This document shows, piece by piece, positions 18,754 through 27,464 of a stretch of DNA of 64,000 nucleotides. Source of the stretch: an uncultured Bacteroidales bacterium (GTDB taxonomy: Bacteria; Bacteroidota; Bacteroidia; Bacteroidales; UBA932); contig ONOQ01000011.1 of assembly GCA_900319485.1 (NCBI GenBank), positions 1 to 64,000 on the forward strand, in the 5' to 3' direction. Under the pieces are notes generated by a model. The model was not told the origin of the DNA. It saw only the letters and a list, made by a program, of their open reading frames with translations, and did no database searches. Position 1 is the stretch's first letter. The number at the start of each line of letters is the position of its first letter. The position numbers were made by a program, and so were the translations under genes.

Positions 18754-20274
18754 ATGGCTGTTGTAGATTGGATGATAGTGGGCGTCTTTTTATTCGCCCT
18801 TATCTTTATTGGCTGGCTCTTCTCCAAAAAGAGCAAGGACATAGGAGACTATTTTGTGGCTGGGCGTGCCATGCCCGGATGGCTTGTGGCCATTGCGGCA
18901 ACAGGAACATCAATCAGCGCCGGAACCTTTGTCGGGTCTCCGGAACTGGGCTTCAACACAAACCTTACCTATGTGCTGAATATGCTTGGGGGTATTGTTG
19001 GCGGTTGTGTTGTGGCGGCTTTTATCTTGCCCAAGCTCTATAACGCCAAGACAATAACCATTTATGGTTACATAGGGAACCGATACGGGGAAACGGCAAA
19101 ACGTGCGAACAGCATTATGTTCCTTGTAGGGCAACTGTTCACATCAGGTTCCAGGCTGTTTATTGCGGCCATAGCCGTATCTGTAATCCTTTTTGGAAGC
19201 ATACATTTCCAGTTCCTGGTATGGTCCATTTTATTATTAGGCCTTATCAGTACCATCTACACTATGCTTGGCGGCATTAAAGGGCTGCTCTATATAGATA
19301 CCTTCCAGACGCTACTCTTCATTTTTACCGGAGTTGTGGCATTGGTGATGATATGGATTGCCTTAGATCTGCCCCTGCCGGAAGTATGGCGTTCACTCTC
19401 CACTGACGGTATGGTAAAAACTCCTGCCGGATGGGAGCCCGGTCCCAAGGTGCAGATATTTGATCCGCGCATTCGCTTTGACCTTCCATATACCATTATG
19501 GGCGGTCTTATAGGTGTTGGTTTTTTCAAGGTGGCCCAGTTCACTACAGATCATGAGTTTGTGCAGAGACAACTTGCCTGTAAAGATGTGAAACAGGCAG
19601 GACGCTCCCTTGTCGCCTCACAGCTTCTTACACTTCCCGTGGTCCTTATTTTCCTGTGCATAGGCCTGCTGCTTTTTGTGATGTACAGGAACGACCCGGC
19701 ACAGTCTTCAATGTTTTCCGATGCCCGCGACCTTTTCCCCCAGTATATCAAGAACCGAATCCCCACCGGAGTCCGAGGCCTTATGATTACCGGCCTTCTG
19801 GCATCGGCCCTTTCAAGCTTCAACTCGGCCATCAATGCCATGGCCTCCAGCTTCGTGACAGACCTTTACCTGCCTATAAAGGCATCGCGAGGGAAAGCCA
19901 TTGACGGTGACGCCGCCCAGCTTTCTTCATCCAGGAAAATGGTGGTGCTCATGGGCATTCTCCTGACGGGTTTCGCCATTCTGACAGCCGTCATGCAGCA
20001 AAGCAGCGGACTTAACCTGGTGGATTTCGCAACGGGAATAATGTGTTTCGCATATGCCGGAATGATAGGCGTTTTCCTTACGGCAATATTTACTAAACGC
20101 GGCAATGTCAGGAGCGTTATTGCCGCCCTAATTGTGGGAGCGTTGATTATCGTCCCCCTGATGTTCCAGAAAGAATTCTTCGGCCACAACTACATTGCGT
20201 GGACATGGTGGTGCCCCATCGGTGGAATTGTCTCTACGCTTGTATGCATGGCCGGTAAACCATCAAAGAAATGA
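18754..20274 (+). CDS. Sodium:solute symporter (SSS family)
   Basis: A 506-residue inner-membrane protein with about 13 hydrophobic helices. The SSS family pattern is clear: DYFVAGRAMPGWLVAIAATG, GTSISAGTFVGSPELGF, YGYIGNRYG, YTMLGGIKGLLYIDTFQTL, and the late ALSSFNSAINAMASSFVTDL helix. Members import sugars, polyols, sialic acid or carboxylates with Na+. It precedes an alcohol dehydrogenase gene that overlaps it by 4 bp (ATGA), so it probably carries the substrate of that enzyme across the inner membrane. The particular solute is not determinable by reading. Confidence 0.94.
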   Translation: MAVVDWMIVGVFLFALIFIGWLFSKKSKDIGDYFVAGRAMPGWLVAIAATGTSISAGTFVGSPELGFNTNLTYVLNMLGGIVGGCVVAAFILPKLYNAKTITIYGYIGNRYGETAKRANSIMFLVGQLFTSGSRLFIAAIAVSVILFGSIHFQFLVWSILLLGLISTIYTMLGGIKGLLYIDTFQTLLFIFTGVVALVMIWIALDLPLPEVWRSLSTDGMVKTPAGWEPGPKVQIFDPRIRFDLPYTIMGGLIGVGFFKVAQFTTDHEFVQRQLACKDVKQAGRSLVASQLLTLPVVLIFLCIGLLLFVMYRNDPAQSSMFSDARDLFPQYIKNRIPTGVRGLMITGLLASALSSFNSAINAMASSFVTDLYLPIKASRGKAIDGDAAQLSSSRKMVVLMGILLTGFAILTAVMQQSSGLNLVDFATGIMCFAYAGMIGVFLTAIFTKRGNVRSVIAALIVGALIIVPLMFQKEFFGHNYIAWTWWCPIGGIVSTLVCMAGKPSKK

Positions 20275-21305
20275 GACAAGCAGTATTGACAGAGCCGGAA
20301 CATATGGTTTTTCAGGAAGTTCCGGCACCCAAGGCGGAAGACCTCGGACCTCATGAGGTTCTTCTGAGGATAAAACGAATAGGCATCTGTGGCAGTGAAA
20401 TCCATTCATGGCATGGGAAGCACCCCGCAACATTCTACCCTGTCATTCAGGGGCATGAGTATTCGGCAATCGTAGAGGCTGTCGGGGCCGATGTTACAGT
20501 CTGTGCCCCAGGTGATCCTGTAACGGCACGTCCACAACTTGTATGCGGGAAGTGTAACCCTTGTAAAAGAGGTCAGTACAACGTGTGCGAGAATCTTCGC
20601 GTTCAGGCATTCCAGGCCGATGGCGCCGCACGTGATTTCTTTGTTGTAGACGATGACAGGATAGTCAAACTACCCGGGGGAATGTCTCTGGATTTTGGAG
20701 CCATGGTAGAGCCTTCTGCCGTTGGGGCCCATTCTACGGCAAGGGCCGGAGATCTGAGGGGAAAGAATGTCGTGGTGTCAGGAGCCGGAACTATCGGAAA
20801 TCTGGTTGCCCAGTTCGCTATTGCCCGTGGCGCAAAGCGGGTGCTTATTACCGATGTAAGTGACCTCCGTCTGGATATTGCAAGGAAATGTGGGATATCG
20901 GATACTCTTAATGTGACCAAGATGTCCCTTAAAGAGGGCGTGAAGCAGATATTCGGGGATGAGGGCTTTCAGGTTGGCTTTGAAGTGGCCGGAGTGGAAT
21001 CCTCCATCCGTAGCCTGATGGAATGCATAGAAAAGGGCAGCACCATTGTGGTTGTGGCTGTATTTGAAAAAGATCCTGCTTTGAGCATGTTCTATCTGGG
21101 AGAACATGAACTGACTCTGGTGGGAACCATGATGTATCGTCACGAAGACTATCAGGAGGCCGTGAATATGATTTCAGGCGGGAAGATTAATCTTGAGCCT
21201 CTTGTTTCAAACAGGTTCTCCTTTGAAGATTACGCAAAAGCTTATAACTTTATAGACGAGAACCGAGCCACTTCAATGAAGGTGATAATAGATCTTGATT
21301 TATGA
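20271..21305 (+). CDS. Zinc-dependent alcohol/polyol dehydrogenase (MDR family)
   Basis: A 344-residue cytosolic enzyme of the medium-chain dehydrogenase family. The catalytic zinc site is Cys in GICGSEIHSWHG and the GHEYS block. The structural zinc site is the four-cysteine CGKCNPCKRGQYNVC loop. The Rossmann fold reads VVVSGAGTIGNLVAQFA with DVSDLRLDIARK for NAD specificity. The type is that of sorbitol, galactitol and L-threonine dehydrogenases. It overlaps the symporter by 4 bp and the GH2 gene by 4 bp. With the PfkB kinase downstream, a polyol-to-ketose step feeding a fructokinase-like reaction is a reasonable inference. Confidence 0.9.
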   Translation: MRQAVLTEPEHMVFQEVPAPKAEDLGPHEVLLRIKRIGICGSEIHSWHGKHPATFYPVIQGHEYSAIVEAVGADVTVCAPGDPVTARPQLVCGKCNPCKRGQYNVCENLRVQAFQADGAARDFFVVDDDRIVKLPGGMSLDFGAMVEPSAVGAHSTARAGDLRGKNVVVSGAGTIGNLVAQFAIARGAKRVLITDVSDLRLDIARKCGISDTLNVTKMSLKEGVKQIFGDEGFQVGFEVAGVESSIRSLMECIEKGSTIVVVAVFEKDPALSMFYLGEHELTLVGTMMYRHEDYQEAVNMISGGKINLEPLVSNRFSFEDYAKAYNFIDENRATSMKVIIDLDL

Positions 21306-23143
21306 GAAAACTAGCCGCTGGATTGTTCCTACTTCTGATGATTTCTTGTGCAGATAACGCATCCTGGCAACCTGCCGGTGACCATATCCGCACCAAATGG
21401 GCCAAAGATGTCACACCCTCCAACCCACATCCGGATTATCCAAGGCCAGGGATGCAGCGGCCCATTTGGAAATCCTTGAACGGCCTTTGGGACTATGCGG
21501 TAACACCTTCTACGGCAGAGAGGATGCCGGAACCGGACGGAAAGATCCTGGTGCCTTTCTGCATAGAGTCGTCGCTTTCCGGCGTAGGACGTAACGTTGG
21601 ACGAGACAGCGTGCTGTGGTATGAGCGTGACTTTGTAATTCCTCGCAAGTGGAAACAACATACCCTTCTCCATTTTGATGCCGTTGACTGGAAAGCTGAA
21701 GTCTGGCTGAATGGCAAGCAGCTCAAAACTCACACGGGGGGATATACCCGCTTCTCCTATGATATAACTCCATTCCTTGTCCCAGGCAAGCAACACCTTG
21801 TTGTAAAAGTTACTGACGGAACGGACAACGACATGCAGCCACGCGGGAAACAGGTCACTAATCCACAAAGTATTTGGTATACCTCCGTCACCGGCATTTG
21901 GCAGAGCGTCTGGATTGAGCCAGTTGCAGATGCCTATATTTCTGGCTATTATGCGGAAACCACACTTGGTGGCGATATCAAGCTATCCACATCAATAGTA
22001 GGAGAGGCAGATAATGTGTTTTACCGCCTTCTCCCGGATGGTGGCGGAGATTGCATTGCTGAAGCCTCATGCACCGCAGGTGATGAAGTTGTATTCCATA
22101 TAGATAATCCAGAATTCTGGAGTCCCGAGACACCATATCTTTACGGACTTGAAATAGGACTGGTCAAGGACGGCCATAAAGTAGACCTTATAAAAGGCTA
22201 TACGGCAATACGCCAGAGTTCAGAAGTGAGGGATGCTGCCGGGTACAGGCGCATCGGCCTCAATGGCAAACCCTATTTCCAATTTGGCCCTCTGGATCAG
22301 GGCTGGTGGCCGGACGGTCTGTATACAGCCCCAACCGATCAGGCGCTGAAGTTTGACATCGTCAAGACAAAAGACTTTGGCTACAATATGATCAGAAAGC
22401 ACATCAAAGTGGAACCGGAGCGTTGGTATTACTGGTGTGACCGCCTTGGCATTTGTGTATGGCAGGATATGCCGTCCGTGGCCGAAAACATCCATGTCCC
22501 AAAGGAAGATCCCAATAAGCAATGGGGACAGTATGCCTATGACACAGGGTGGGATTACCCTCTTTCGGGAGAGGCAAAGGATAATTACTATAAAGAATGG
22601 AAGGAGATTATGCTTCAGCTGCGCAACCACCCTTCAATTGTGGTGTGGGTGCCGTTTAACGAAGGCTGGGGGCAGTTTGATACAGAAGCCGTAGTTGATT
22701 ATACTCGCGAAATAGATTCTACCAGGCTCATTAATTCTGCATCAGGAGGCAACTCTGTCATGTGTGGAGACATATTGGACAGCCATAATTATCCACGCCC
22801 TATTATGAAATTCCGGAGCAATGGGGCCCAAATAGATGTACTCGGCGAATACGGAGGAATCGGCCTTGCCCTTCCCGGGCATCTTTGGCAAGAAGATAAT
22901 AACTGGGGATATAAGGGCCTTTGCAAAGATTCCGAAGAATTGTTGGACAAATACGCCCGCTATGCCGATATGTTCATCCCTGAAATTCTTTCTGGCGTTT
23001 CTGCCGGCGTTTATACCCAGACAACAGACGTAGAGGGTGAAGTGAACGGCCTGATGACCTATGATAGGAAAGTTGTGAAGATGGATGAACAGGCACTACG
23101 CGCTGTCAACGAAAAAGTAATATCAACTTTGAATCATGAATAA
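21302..23143 (+). CDS. Glycoside hydrolase family 2 lipoprotein
   Basis: A 613-residue lipoprotein (lipobox LMISC). The order is: sugar-binding jelly roll at about 40-210 (LNGLWDYAV, VPFCIESSLSG, WYERDFVIP, WKAEVWLNGKQLKTHTGGY), immunoglobulin-like domain, and TIM barrel from about 325. The acid/base is Glu454 in PFNEGWGQFD and the nucleophile is Glu516 in VLGEYGG. GH2 covers beta-galactosidases, beta-glucuronidases, beta-mannosidases and related exo-enzymes. It is shorter than E. coli LacZ-type enzymes because it lacks the C-terminal domains. The gene overlaps its upstream neighbour by 4 bp and its downstream neighbour by 8 bp. Confidence 0.92.
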   Translation: MRKLAAGLFLLLMISCADNASWQPAGDHIRTKWAKDVTPSNPHPDYPRPGMQRPIWKSLNGLWDYAVTPSTAERMPEPDGKILVPFCIESSLSGVGRNVGRDSVLWYERDFVIPRKWKQHTLLHFDAVDWKAEVWLNGKQLKTHTGGYTRFSYDITPFLVPGKQHLVVKVTDGTDNDMQPRGKQVTNPQSIWYTSVTGIWQSVWIEPVADAYISGYYAETTLGGDIKLSTSIVGEADNVFYRLLPDGGGDCIAEASCTAGDEVVFHIDNPEFWSPETPYLYGLEIGLVKDGHKVDLIKGYTAIRQSSEVRDAAGYRRIGLNGKPYFQFGPLDQGWWPDGLYTAPTDQALKFDIVKTKDFGYNMIRKHIKVEPERWYYWCDRLGICVWQDMPSVAENIHVPKEDPNKQWGQYAYDTGWDYPLSGEAKDNYYKEWKEIMLQLRNHPSIVVWVPFNEGWGQFDTEAVVDYTREIDSTRLINSASGGNSVMCGDILDSHNYPRPIMKFRSNGAQIDVLGEYGGIGLALPGHLWQEDNNWGYKGLCKDSEELLDKYARYADMFIPEILSGVSAGVYTQTTDVEGEVNGLMTYDRKVVKMDEQALRAVNEKVISTLNHE

Positions 23144-23996
23144 GCCACTCATATTCGGGATTGGGGAGATTGTCTGGGACTGTCTTCCGGCAGGAAAGAA
23201 GCTTGGCGGAGCCCCTGTGAATTTTTCATATTATGCGGGCAGATTGGGCGCCGATAGTTATGCCGTAAGCGCCGTAGGCAAGGACAGCCTTGGAGAAGAG
23301 ACTCTAGAGAGTTGCCGCAGCTTCGGGCTTGATACCCGCTTTATAGAGCAGAACGAGCTTCCTACCAGCAGGGTACTTGTAAAACTTGACAGTTCAGGTG
23401 TGCCCCAGTATGAGATTCTGGAAGGAGTGGCCTGGGATGCGCTGGACGCATCAGAGGAAGTCTTGGCGGCAGTGTCGCGCGCTGACGCTATTTGCTGGGG
23501 GTCTCTGGCCGGAAGGACAGACCGTTCTTTCAAGGCTATTTCTTCTATGATCGTAACTGCTCCAGAGGGTTGTATGAAAGTATTTGACATAAACCTTCGG
23601 CAGCATTACTACAGTCGTGAAAAGATTGAATCCTCGCTTGGGGCTGCTTCGGCCCTCAAACTAAACGAGGATGAACTTCCTGTCCTTTCCGGATTATTCA
23701 ACCTTCCTACCGATGCGGCCGATGCGCTTTGCGGTATTGCTCAGCGATGGAGCCTGGACTATGTCATCTATACCTGCGGGGCGGCCTTCAGTGAGATTCA
23801 TGGCACCAACGGCCTGATTTCTCACATAAATACGCCTAAAGTGGATGTTGCCGATACTGTTGGGGCGGGTGATTCATTTACGGCCGCATTCATTACATCT
23901 ATCCTTCTTGGTAAAACTACCCGCGAAGCTCACGAGATGGCAGTTTCCCTAGCGGCAAAAGTCTGTTCCAGTTCAGGTGCAATAGTTGAGATATGA
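23136..23996 (+). CDS. PfkB-family carbohydrate kinase, fructokinase-like
   Basis: A 286-residue cytosolic ribokinase-fold sugar kinase. The N-terminal block FGIGEIVWDCLPAGKKLGGAPVNFSYYA is of the fructokinase type (GGAPxNF). The C-terminal ATP site reads DTVGAGDSFTAAF and contains the catalytic aspartate. The length matches the family. It overlaps both flanking GH genes (8 bp and 4 bp), so it belongs to the operon. Phosphorylation of fructose or a similar ketose made by the adjacent dehydrogenase fits the order of genes; this substrate is inferred. Confidence 0.9.
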   Translation: MNKPLIFGIGEIVWDCLPAGKKLGGAPVNFSYYAGRLGADSYAVSAVGKDSLGEETLESCRSFGLDTRFIEQNELPTSRVLVKLDSSGVPQYEILEGVAWDALDASEEVLAAVSRADAICWGSLAGRTDRSFKAISSMIVTAPEGCMKVFDINLRQHYYSREKIESSLGAASALKLNEDELPVLSGLFNLPTDAADALCGIAQRWSLDYVIYTCGAAFSEIHGTNGLISHINTPKVDVADTVGAGDSFTAAFITSILLGKTTREAHEMAVSLAAKVCSSSGAIVEI

Positions 23997-26341
23997 AAAG
24001 ACTCCTCTCCCTGGCCCTGGCCATCATATCTTTCTCAGCCTTAGCCCAAAATAATCCCATAGCGGATCCTGCTGCAGTGGTGGAATATGGAAATGCGCGT
24101 TTCACGGTGCTTTCGGACCGCCTTATCCGCATGGAGTGGTCTTCCGACGGAGCCTTTGAAGACAGGGCCTCACTTGCAATAGTGAACCGTAACATGCCCG
24201 TACCAAAGTATACATCGGTTTTGAAGGGCGGAATCCTTACCATAAAAACAGGGAAACTCACCATGACATACCGGGGTGGCCGTTTTTCGGCCGATAACCT
24301 GAGTGTAAAACACGGCATGGGAATATGGCGTCCTGGAATGTCATCGGCAGGAAACCTTAAGGGCACAACCCGCACCCTTGACGGATGCCTTGGATTTGAG
24401 AAACTATCCAACAAAGAGGCAGAACTTGAAGACGGTATCCTTTCCCGTGACGGCTGGGCCGTCTTGGATGAATCGGCCAGGCATCTGTTCACTCAAGACG
24501 GCTGGGTAGGGGAGCGCCCGGAGGGAGACCGTCTGGACTGGTATCTGTTTGCCTATGGACATGATTATACGGCCGCTCTTAAGGACTTTACAAAAGTGGC
24601 CGGAAAGATACCTCTCCCGCCCAAATGGACATTTGGTTATTGGTGGAGCCGTTACTGGGTCTTTACGGATGAAGAACTCCTGACTCTTGGCCGTGAAATG
24701 AAAGAACACGGCGTTCCTATGGATGTGATGATAGTTGACATGGACTGGCATTACACATACAAGGACATGCAAAAGCGCCTGGGTAACGATGATTTCGACC
24801 AGTCTCGTGGCTGGACAGGATATACATGGAACCGAGACCTTTTCCCGGATCCTGAGGCCTTTCTTTCAGAACTTCACCGAATGGGCTACAAGACAGCCCT
24901 AAACCTTCATCCGGCTTCGGGTATTCGTCCTTATGAGGAGTGCTATTCGGCTTTTGTGGAAGAGTACCTCTCGCGTACAGATAATTATGACGGCCCGGCC
25001 GGTTATGTGTTTGGGGAAGGCGGGTATCTCTACGCGGGTAATGACAAGCCTGTGGGCAAAGCCGGTTACAGGGCCAGTGTTCCGTACCGCATGTCACAGA
25101 AGGAGTGGGCCGATGCATACTTCGGCAGTGTAATCCGGCCTCTGGAGAATCAGGGAGTAGATTTCTGGTGGTTAGACTGGCAACAATGGAGAGAGTCCCG
25201 TTACATAAAGGACCTCAGCAATACATTCTGGATCAATTATGCGTTCTTTAAGGACAAAGAGGAGAATAGCGCCAGCAGGCCGATTATTTACCACCGCTGG
25301 GGTGGACTGGGCAGTCACCGCTATCAACTGGGCTTCTCAGGTGACACATACGATGAATGGAGTGTGCTGAAGTTCTTACCATACTTCACGGCGACAGCCT
25401 CAAACGTAGGATATGGTTACTGGGGACATGACATTGGCGGGCATATGCAGAAGCGTGACCATAAACGCTTGACAGATCCCGAAATGTACACCCGTTGGCT
25501 TCAGTTTGGCGTGTTTACACCCATATTCAAGACTCATTCTACCCAGAGTGCCAATCTGGAGCGTAAGATATGGGCTTTTCCCGACCATTTTGAGTATATG
25601 CGTGATGCAATAAGGCTTCGTTACAGCCTTTCTCCCTACATTTACACAATGGCCCGTGAAGCATATGATACCGGTGTCAGTATATGTCGTCCGTTATATT
25701 ACGCGTATCCGGAGCGTCAGGAATCATATGATTGTAATGAAGAGTATCTCTTTGGGGATCGTATCCTCGCAACGACTATCTGTGAGCCCGCTGGGGCCGA
25801 TGGTAAATCGGCACGGGAGATATGGTTTCCTCCCGGAAATGACTGGTGGGACATGGCCACTCATAAAATGGAGAGGGGTGGGTCAAAGAAAACCCTGCGT
25901 TATTCCATAGATCAGAATCCCTGGTACGTAAAGGCTGGAAGCATTATCCCGCTGGCGGGGAAGGATATTCCCAATCTACAGGAGAGGTCAGATATTCTTG
26001 GTATCCTTGTTGTTCCGGGTTCAGGAAAATCATCCTTTCACTTGTATGAGGACTGTGGAGATAATAAAGACTATGACTCTGAGTATGCATTCACCTTCAT
26101 TGAGAAAAAACGCACAGGCAATAAACTCAGTATCAAGATAGACCCCAGAGAAGGATCATATAGGGGAATGACAGATTCCAGGGAGTTGTATGTTATGTTG
26201 GAAGGAGTCACATCCCTGCCACGTAGTATTATTCTTAATGGTGAAGAATCTGGGATATGTGTCATGAATGAGAATAATATCACAATCTCGTTCCCCAAGG
26301 TCAAGGCATCTGAAGTCAATCTCATTGAGGTGGTCTTGTGA
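23993..26341 (+). CDS. Glycoside hydrolase family 31 (alpha-glycosidase)
   Basis: A 782-residue exported enzyme with a cleavable signal (LALAIISFSALAQ). An N-terminal beta-sandwich is followed by a TIM barrel. The nucleophile is Asp395 in FWWLDWQQW, and the acid/base is Asp451 in FSGDTYDEWSV. Other typical blocks are PLPPKWTFGYWWSRYW, DVMIVDMDWHYTY and TPIFKTHSTQ. GH31 contains alpha-glucosidases, alpha-xylosidases, alpha-galactosidases and sulfoquinovosidases. The QQW after the nucleophile is a feature to compare with characterised subfamilies. It is the last gene of the cargo operon and is followed by a hairpin at 26359. Confidence 0.93.
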   Translation: MKRLLSLALAIISFSALAQNNPIADPAAVVEYGNARFTVLSDRLIRMEWSSDGAFEDRASLAIVNRNMPVPKYTSVLKGGILTIKTGKLTMTYRGGRFSADNLSVKHGMGIWRPGMSSAGNLKGTTRTLDGCLGFEKLSNKEAELEDGILSRDGWAVLDESARHLFTQDGWVGERPEGDRLDWYLFAYGHDYTAALKDFTKVAGKIPLPPKWTFGYWWSRYWVFTDEELLTLGREMKEHGVPMDVMIVDMDWHYTYKDMQKRLGNDDFDQSRGWTGYTWNRDLFPDPEAFLSELHRMGYKTALNLHPASGIRPYEECYSAFVEEYLSRTDNYDGPAGYVFGEGGYLYAGNDKPVGKAGYRASVPYRMSQKEWADAYFGSVIRPLENQGVDFWWLDWQQWRESRYIKDLSNTFWINYAFFKDKEENSASRPIIYHRWGGLGSHRYQLGFSGDTYDEWSVLKFLPYFTATASNVGYGYWGHDIGGHMQKRDHKRLTDPEMYTRWLQFGVFTPIFKTHSTQSANLERKIWAFPDHFEYMRDAIRLRYSLSPYIYTMAREAYDTGVSICRPLYYAYPERQESYDCNEEYLFGDRILATTICEPAGADGKSAREIWFPPGNDWWDMATHKMERGGSKKTLRYSIDQNPWYVKAGSIIPLAGKDIPNLQERSDILGILVVPGSGKSSFHLYEDCGDNKDYDSEYAFTFIEKKRTGNKLSIKIDPREGSYRGMTDSRELYVMLEGVTSLPRSIILNGEESGICVMNENNITISFPKVKASEVNLIEVVL

Positions 26342-26358
26342 TTCTGCAGTATAAAACT

Positions 26359-26395
26359 AGCCCCCGGTATCCACTATGACACCGGGGGCTATTTC
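26359..26395. terminator. Hairpin between the glycan operon and the XRE gene
   Basis: AGCCCCCGGT pairs exactly with ACCGGGGGCT around a 12-nt loop. The T run on the + strand is weak (ATTTCAT), but the very strong stem between two converging genes makes a shared terminator likely. It also marks the boundary between cargo and mobilisation backbone. Confidence 0.7.
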
Positions 26396-26421
26396 ATATA
26401 AAAATACTTTTCTGCCAGGCC

Positions 26422-26871
26422 TTAATTTCCCGTCTGCTTGGGTTTTATAATTGTCTTCACCTTCAAACCATAAAGTTCCGCTATATCGAATATATAGCTG
26501 ATGGCCATGTCATCAACGTGGAACCAACGGTTCACGCCGGTGTAGTTCAGACCGAGTTTCTCTGCAAGGTCCTTCCGTGAAATCCCATACTTTTGCAAAG
26601 CAATTCGCAGGAAGGCCAAACGATTCATTCCCTGGGGCAATTCTATCTCCACTTCGCACAATGAAGATTGGGTCTCCCTCTCTAAAGAGAAACTCAGCTC
26701 ATATCCCAACCGGTCCACCACCCTCTGGGCTAAGGATAGACGCATATCATCACGCTGGAAATAGGCAAAGATATTCTGCGGCGACATCCCCATCAGACGC
26801 GCAAGCTCTGGTTTGGACACGCCAATTGAAGCCATAAGGCTTTCCAAAAATTGCAGATTTCCCCTTTTCAC
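26422..26871 (-). CDS. Tandem helix-turn-helix (XRE-like) regulator of the element
   Basis: A 149-residue protein with two HTH units: about 16-45 (GVSKPELARLMGMSPQNIFA) and about 93-120 (GISRKDLAEKLGLNYTGVNR). The gene diverges from the DUF3853/DUF3987/mob genes, and the 226-bp gap between them holds repeated TTGAATTTTTCAA palindromes. One palindrome covers the -33 box of this gene's own promoter, which points to autorepression and control of the mobilisation genes. It has no enzymatic domain. Two HTH units in a single chain could let one monomer contact both half sites. Confidence 0.8.
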   Translation of the reverse strand: MKRGNLQFLESLMASIGVSKPELARLMGMSPQNIFAYFQRDDMRLSLAQRVVDRLGYELSFSLERETQSSLCEVEIELPQGMNRLAFLRIALQKYGISRKDLAEKLGLNYTGVNRWFHVDDMAISYIFDIAELYGLKVKTIIKPKQTGN

Positions 26872-26951
26872 ACCAATTATATTTGGAAAGTTCGATATTA
26901 TTCCTTTACTTTGTTACACTTTTATTTGATTTTATGCTATATTTTCTTTGA

Positions 26952-26982
26952 CAAAGTTAACTAAAAAGGTTGAATTTTTCAA
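26952..26982 (-). promoter_or_regulatory. Promoter of the XRE gene
   Basis: Read on the minus strand: TTG (26980-26982), a 20-bp gap, then TAACTTTG (26952-26959). This is a good Bacteroidetes promoter 81 bp before the start codon. The TTG lies inside the palindrome GTTGAATTTTTCAAC at 26969-26983. Confidence 0.6.
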
Positions 26983-27083
26983 CCAAGTTTAATTGAAGCC
27001 AAATGGAGGATATGCACCAGAAGTACTTGAAATGGCATTTCTGTCTACTTGAATTTTTGTTGAATTTACTTGAATTTTTCAAC
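26969..27083. promoter_or_regulatory. Cluster of TTGAA-TTT-TTCAA operator-like palindromes
   Basis: GTTGAATTTTTCAAC occurs at 26969-26983, and its core TTGAATTTTTCAAC recurs at 27070-27083. Between them are half sites at 27047-27059 and about 27060-27068, with ACTTGAATTT repeated 21 bp apart at 27047 and 27068. The arrangement lies between two divergent transcripts and suggests cooperative binding by the XRE regulator. Confidence 0.55.
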
Positions 27084-27097
27084 TAAACATATAAAAT

Positions 27098-27460
27098 ATG
27101 AACACGAAACAATTAGAACAAGCTCCTCAGGAGATTTCATCCCTGATGCAAAAACCGGTCTGCATGATGTCCGGAGAAGAACTTTGCAAACTGGCACAGT
27201 ATGCCCAGCAATCGAATCCAATTCATGGATCTTCTGCAACTGCTCCCCAGACGACGAACGTCATCGGCGTAAAAGCCCTTGCCGTTTACCTCGGATGCTC
27301 GGAGAGCACCATCTATTCTATCAAGAAACAGGGGATCCTGGACAAGGCGATTGTCGCACAGATCGGGCGGAAGATCATCTTCAATGCCCCTCTTGCAAGA
27401 GAACTAGCCAATGCCTACCAGCAGGAACAGCGTGACCTTAGAAGAGAGTCCGGTGAATAA
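27098..27460 (+). CDS. DUF3853-like helix-turn-helix protein
   Basis: A 120-residue protein with a C-terminal winged-HTH of the excisionase/MerR-like type: GVKALAVYLGCSESTIYSIK followed by IGRKIIFNAPL. Proteins of this kind (DUF3853) are common in Bacteroidetes mobile elements just upstream of DUF3987 genes. It may act as an excision or replication accessory factor. It starts the rightward mobilisation operon, and the next likely start codon follows its stop by 4 bp. Confidence 0.75.
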   Translation: MNTKQLEQAPQEISSLMQKPVCMMSGEELCKLAQYAQQSNPIHGSSATAPQTTNVIGVKALAVYLGCSESTIYSIKKQGILDKAIVAQIGRKIIFNAPLARELANAYQQEQRDLRRESGE

Positions 27461-27464
27461 GCCA

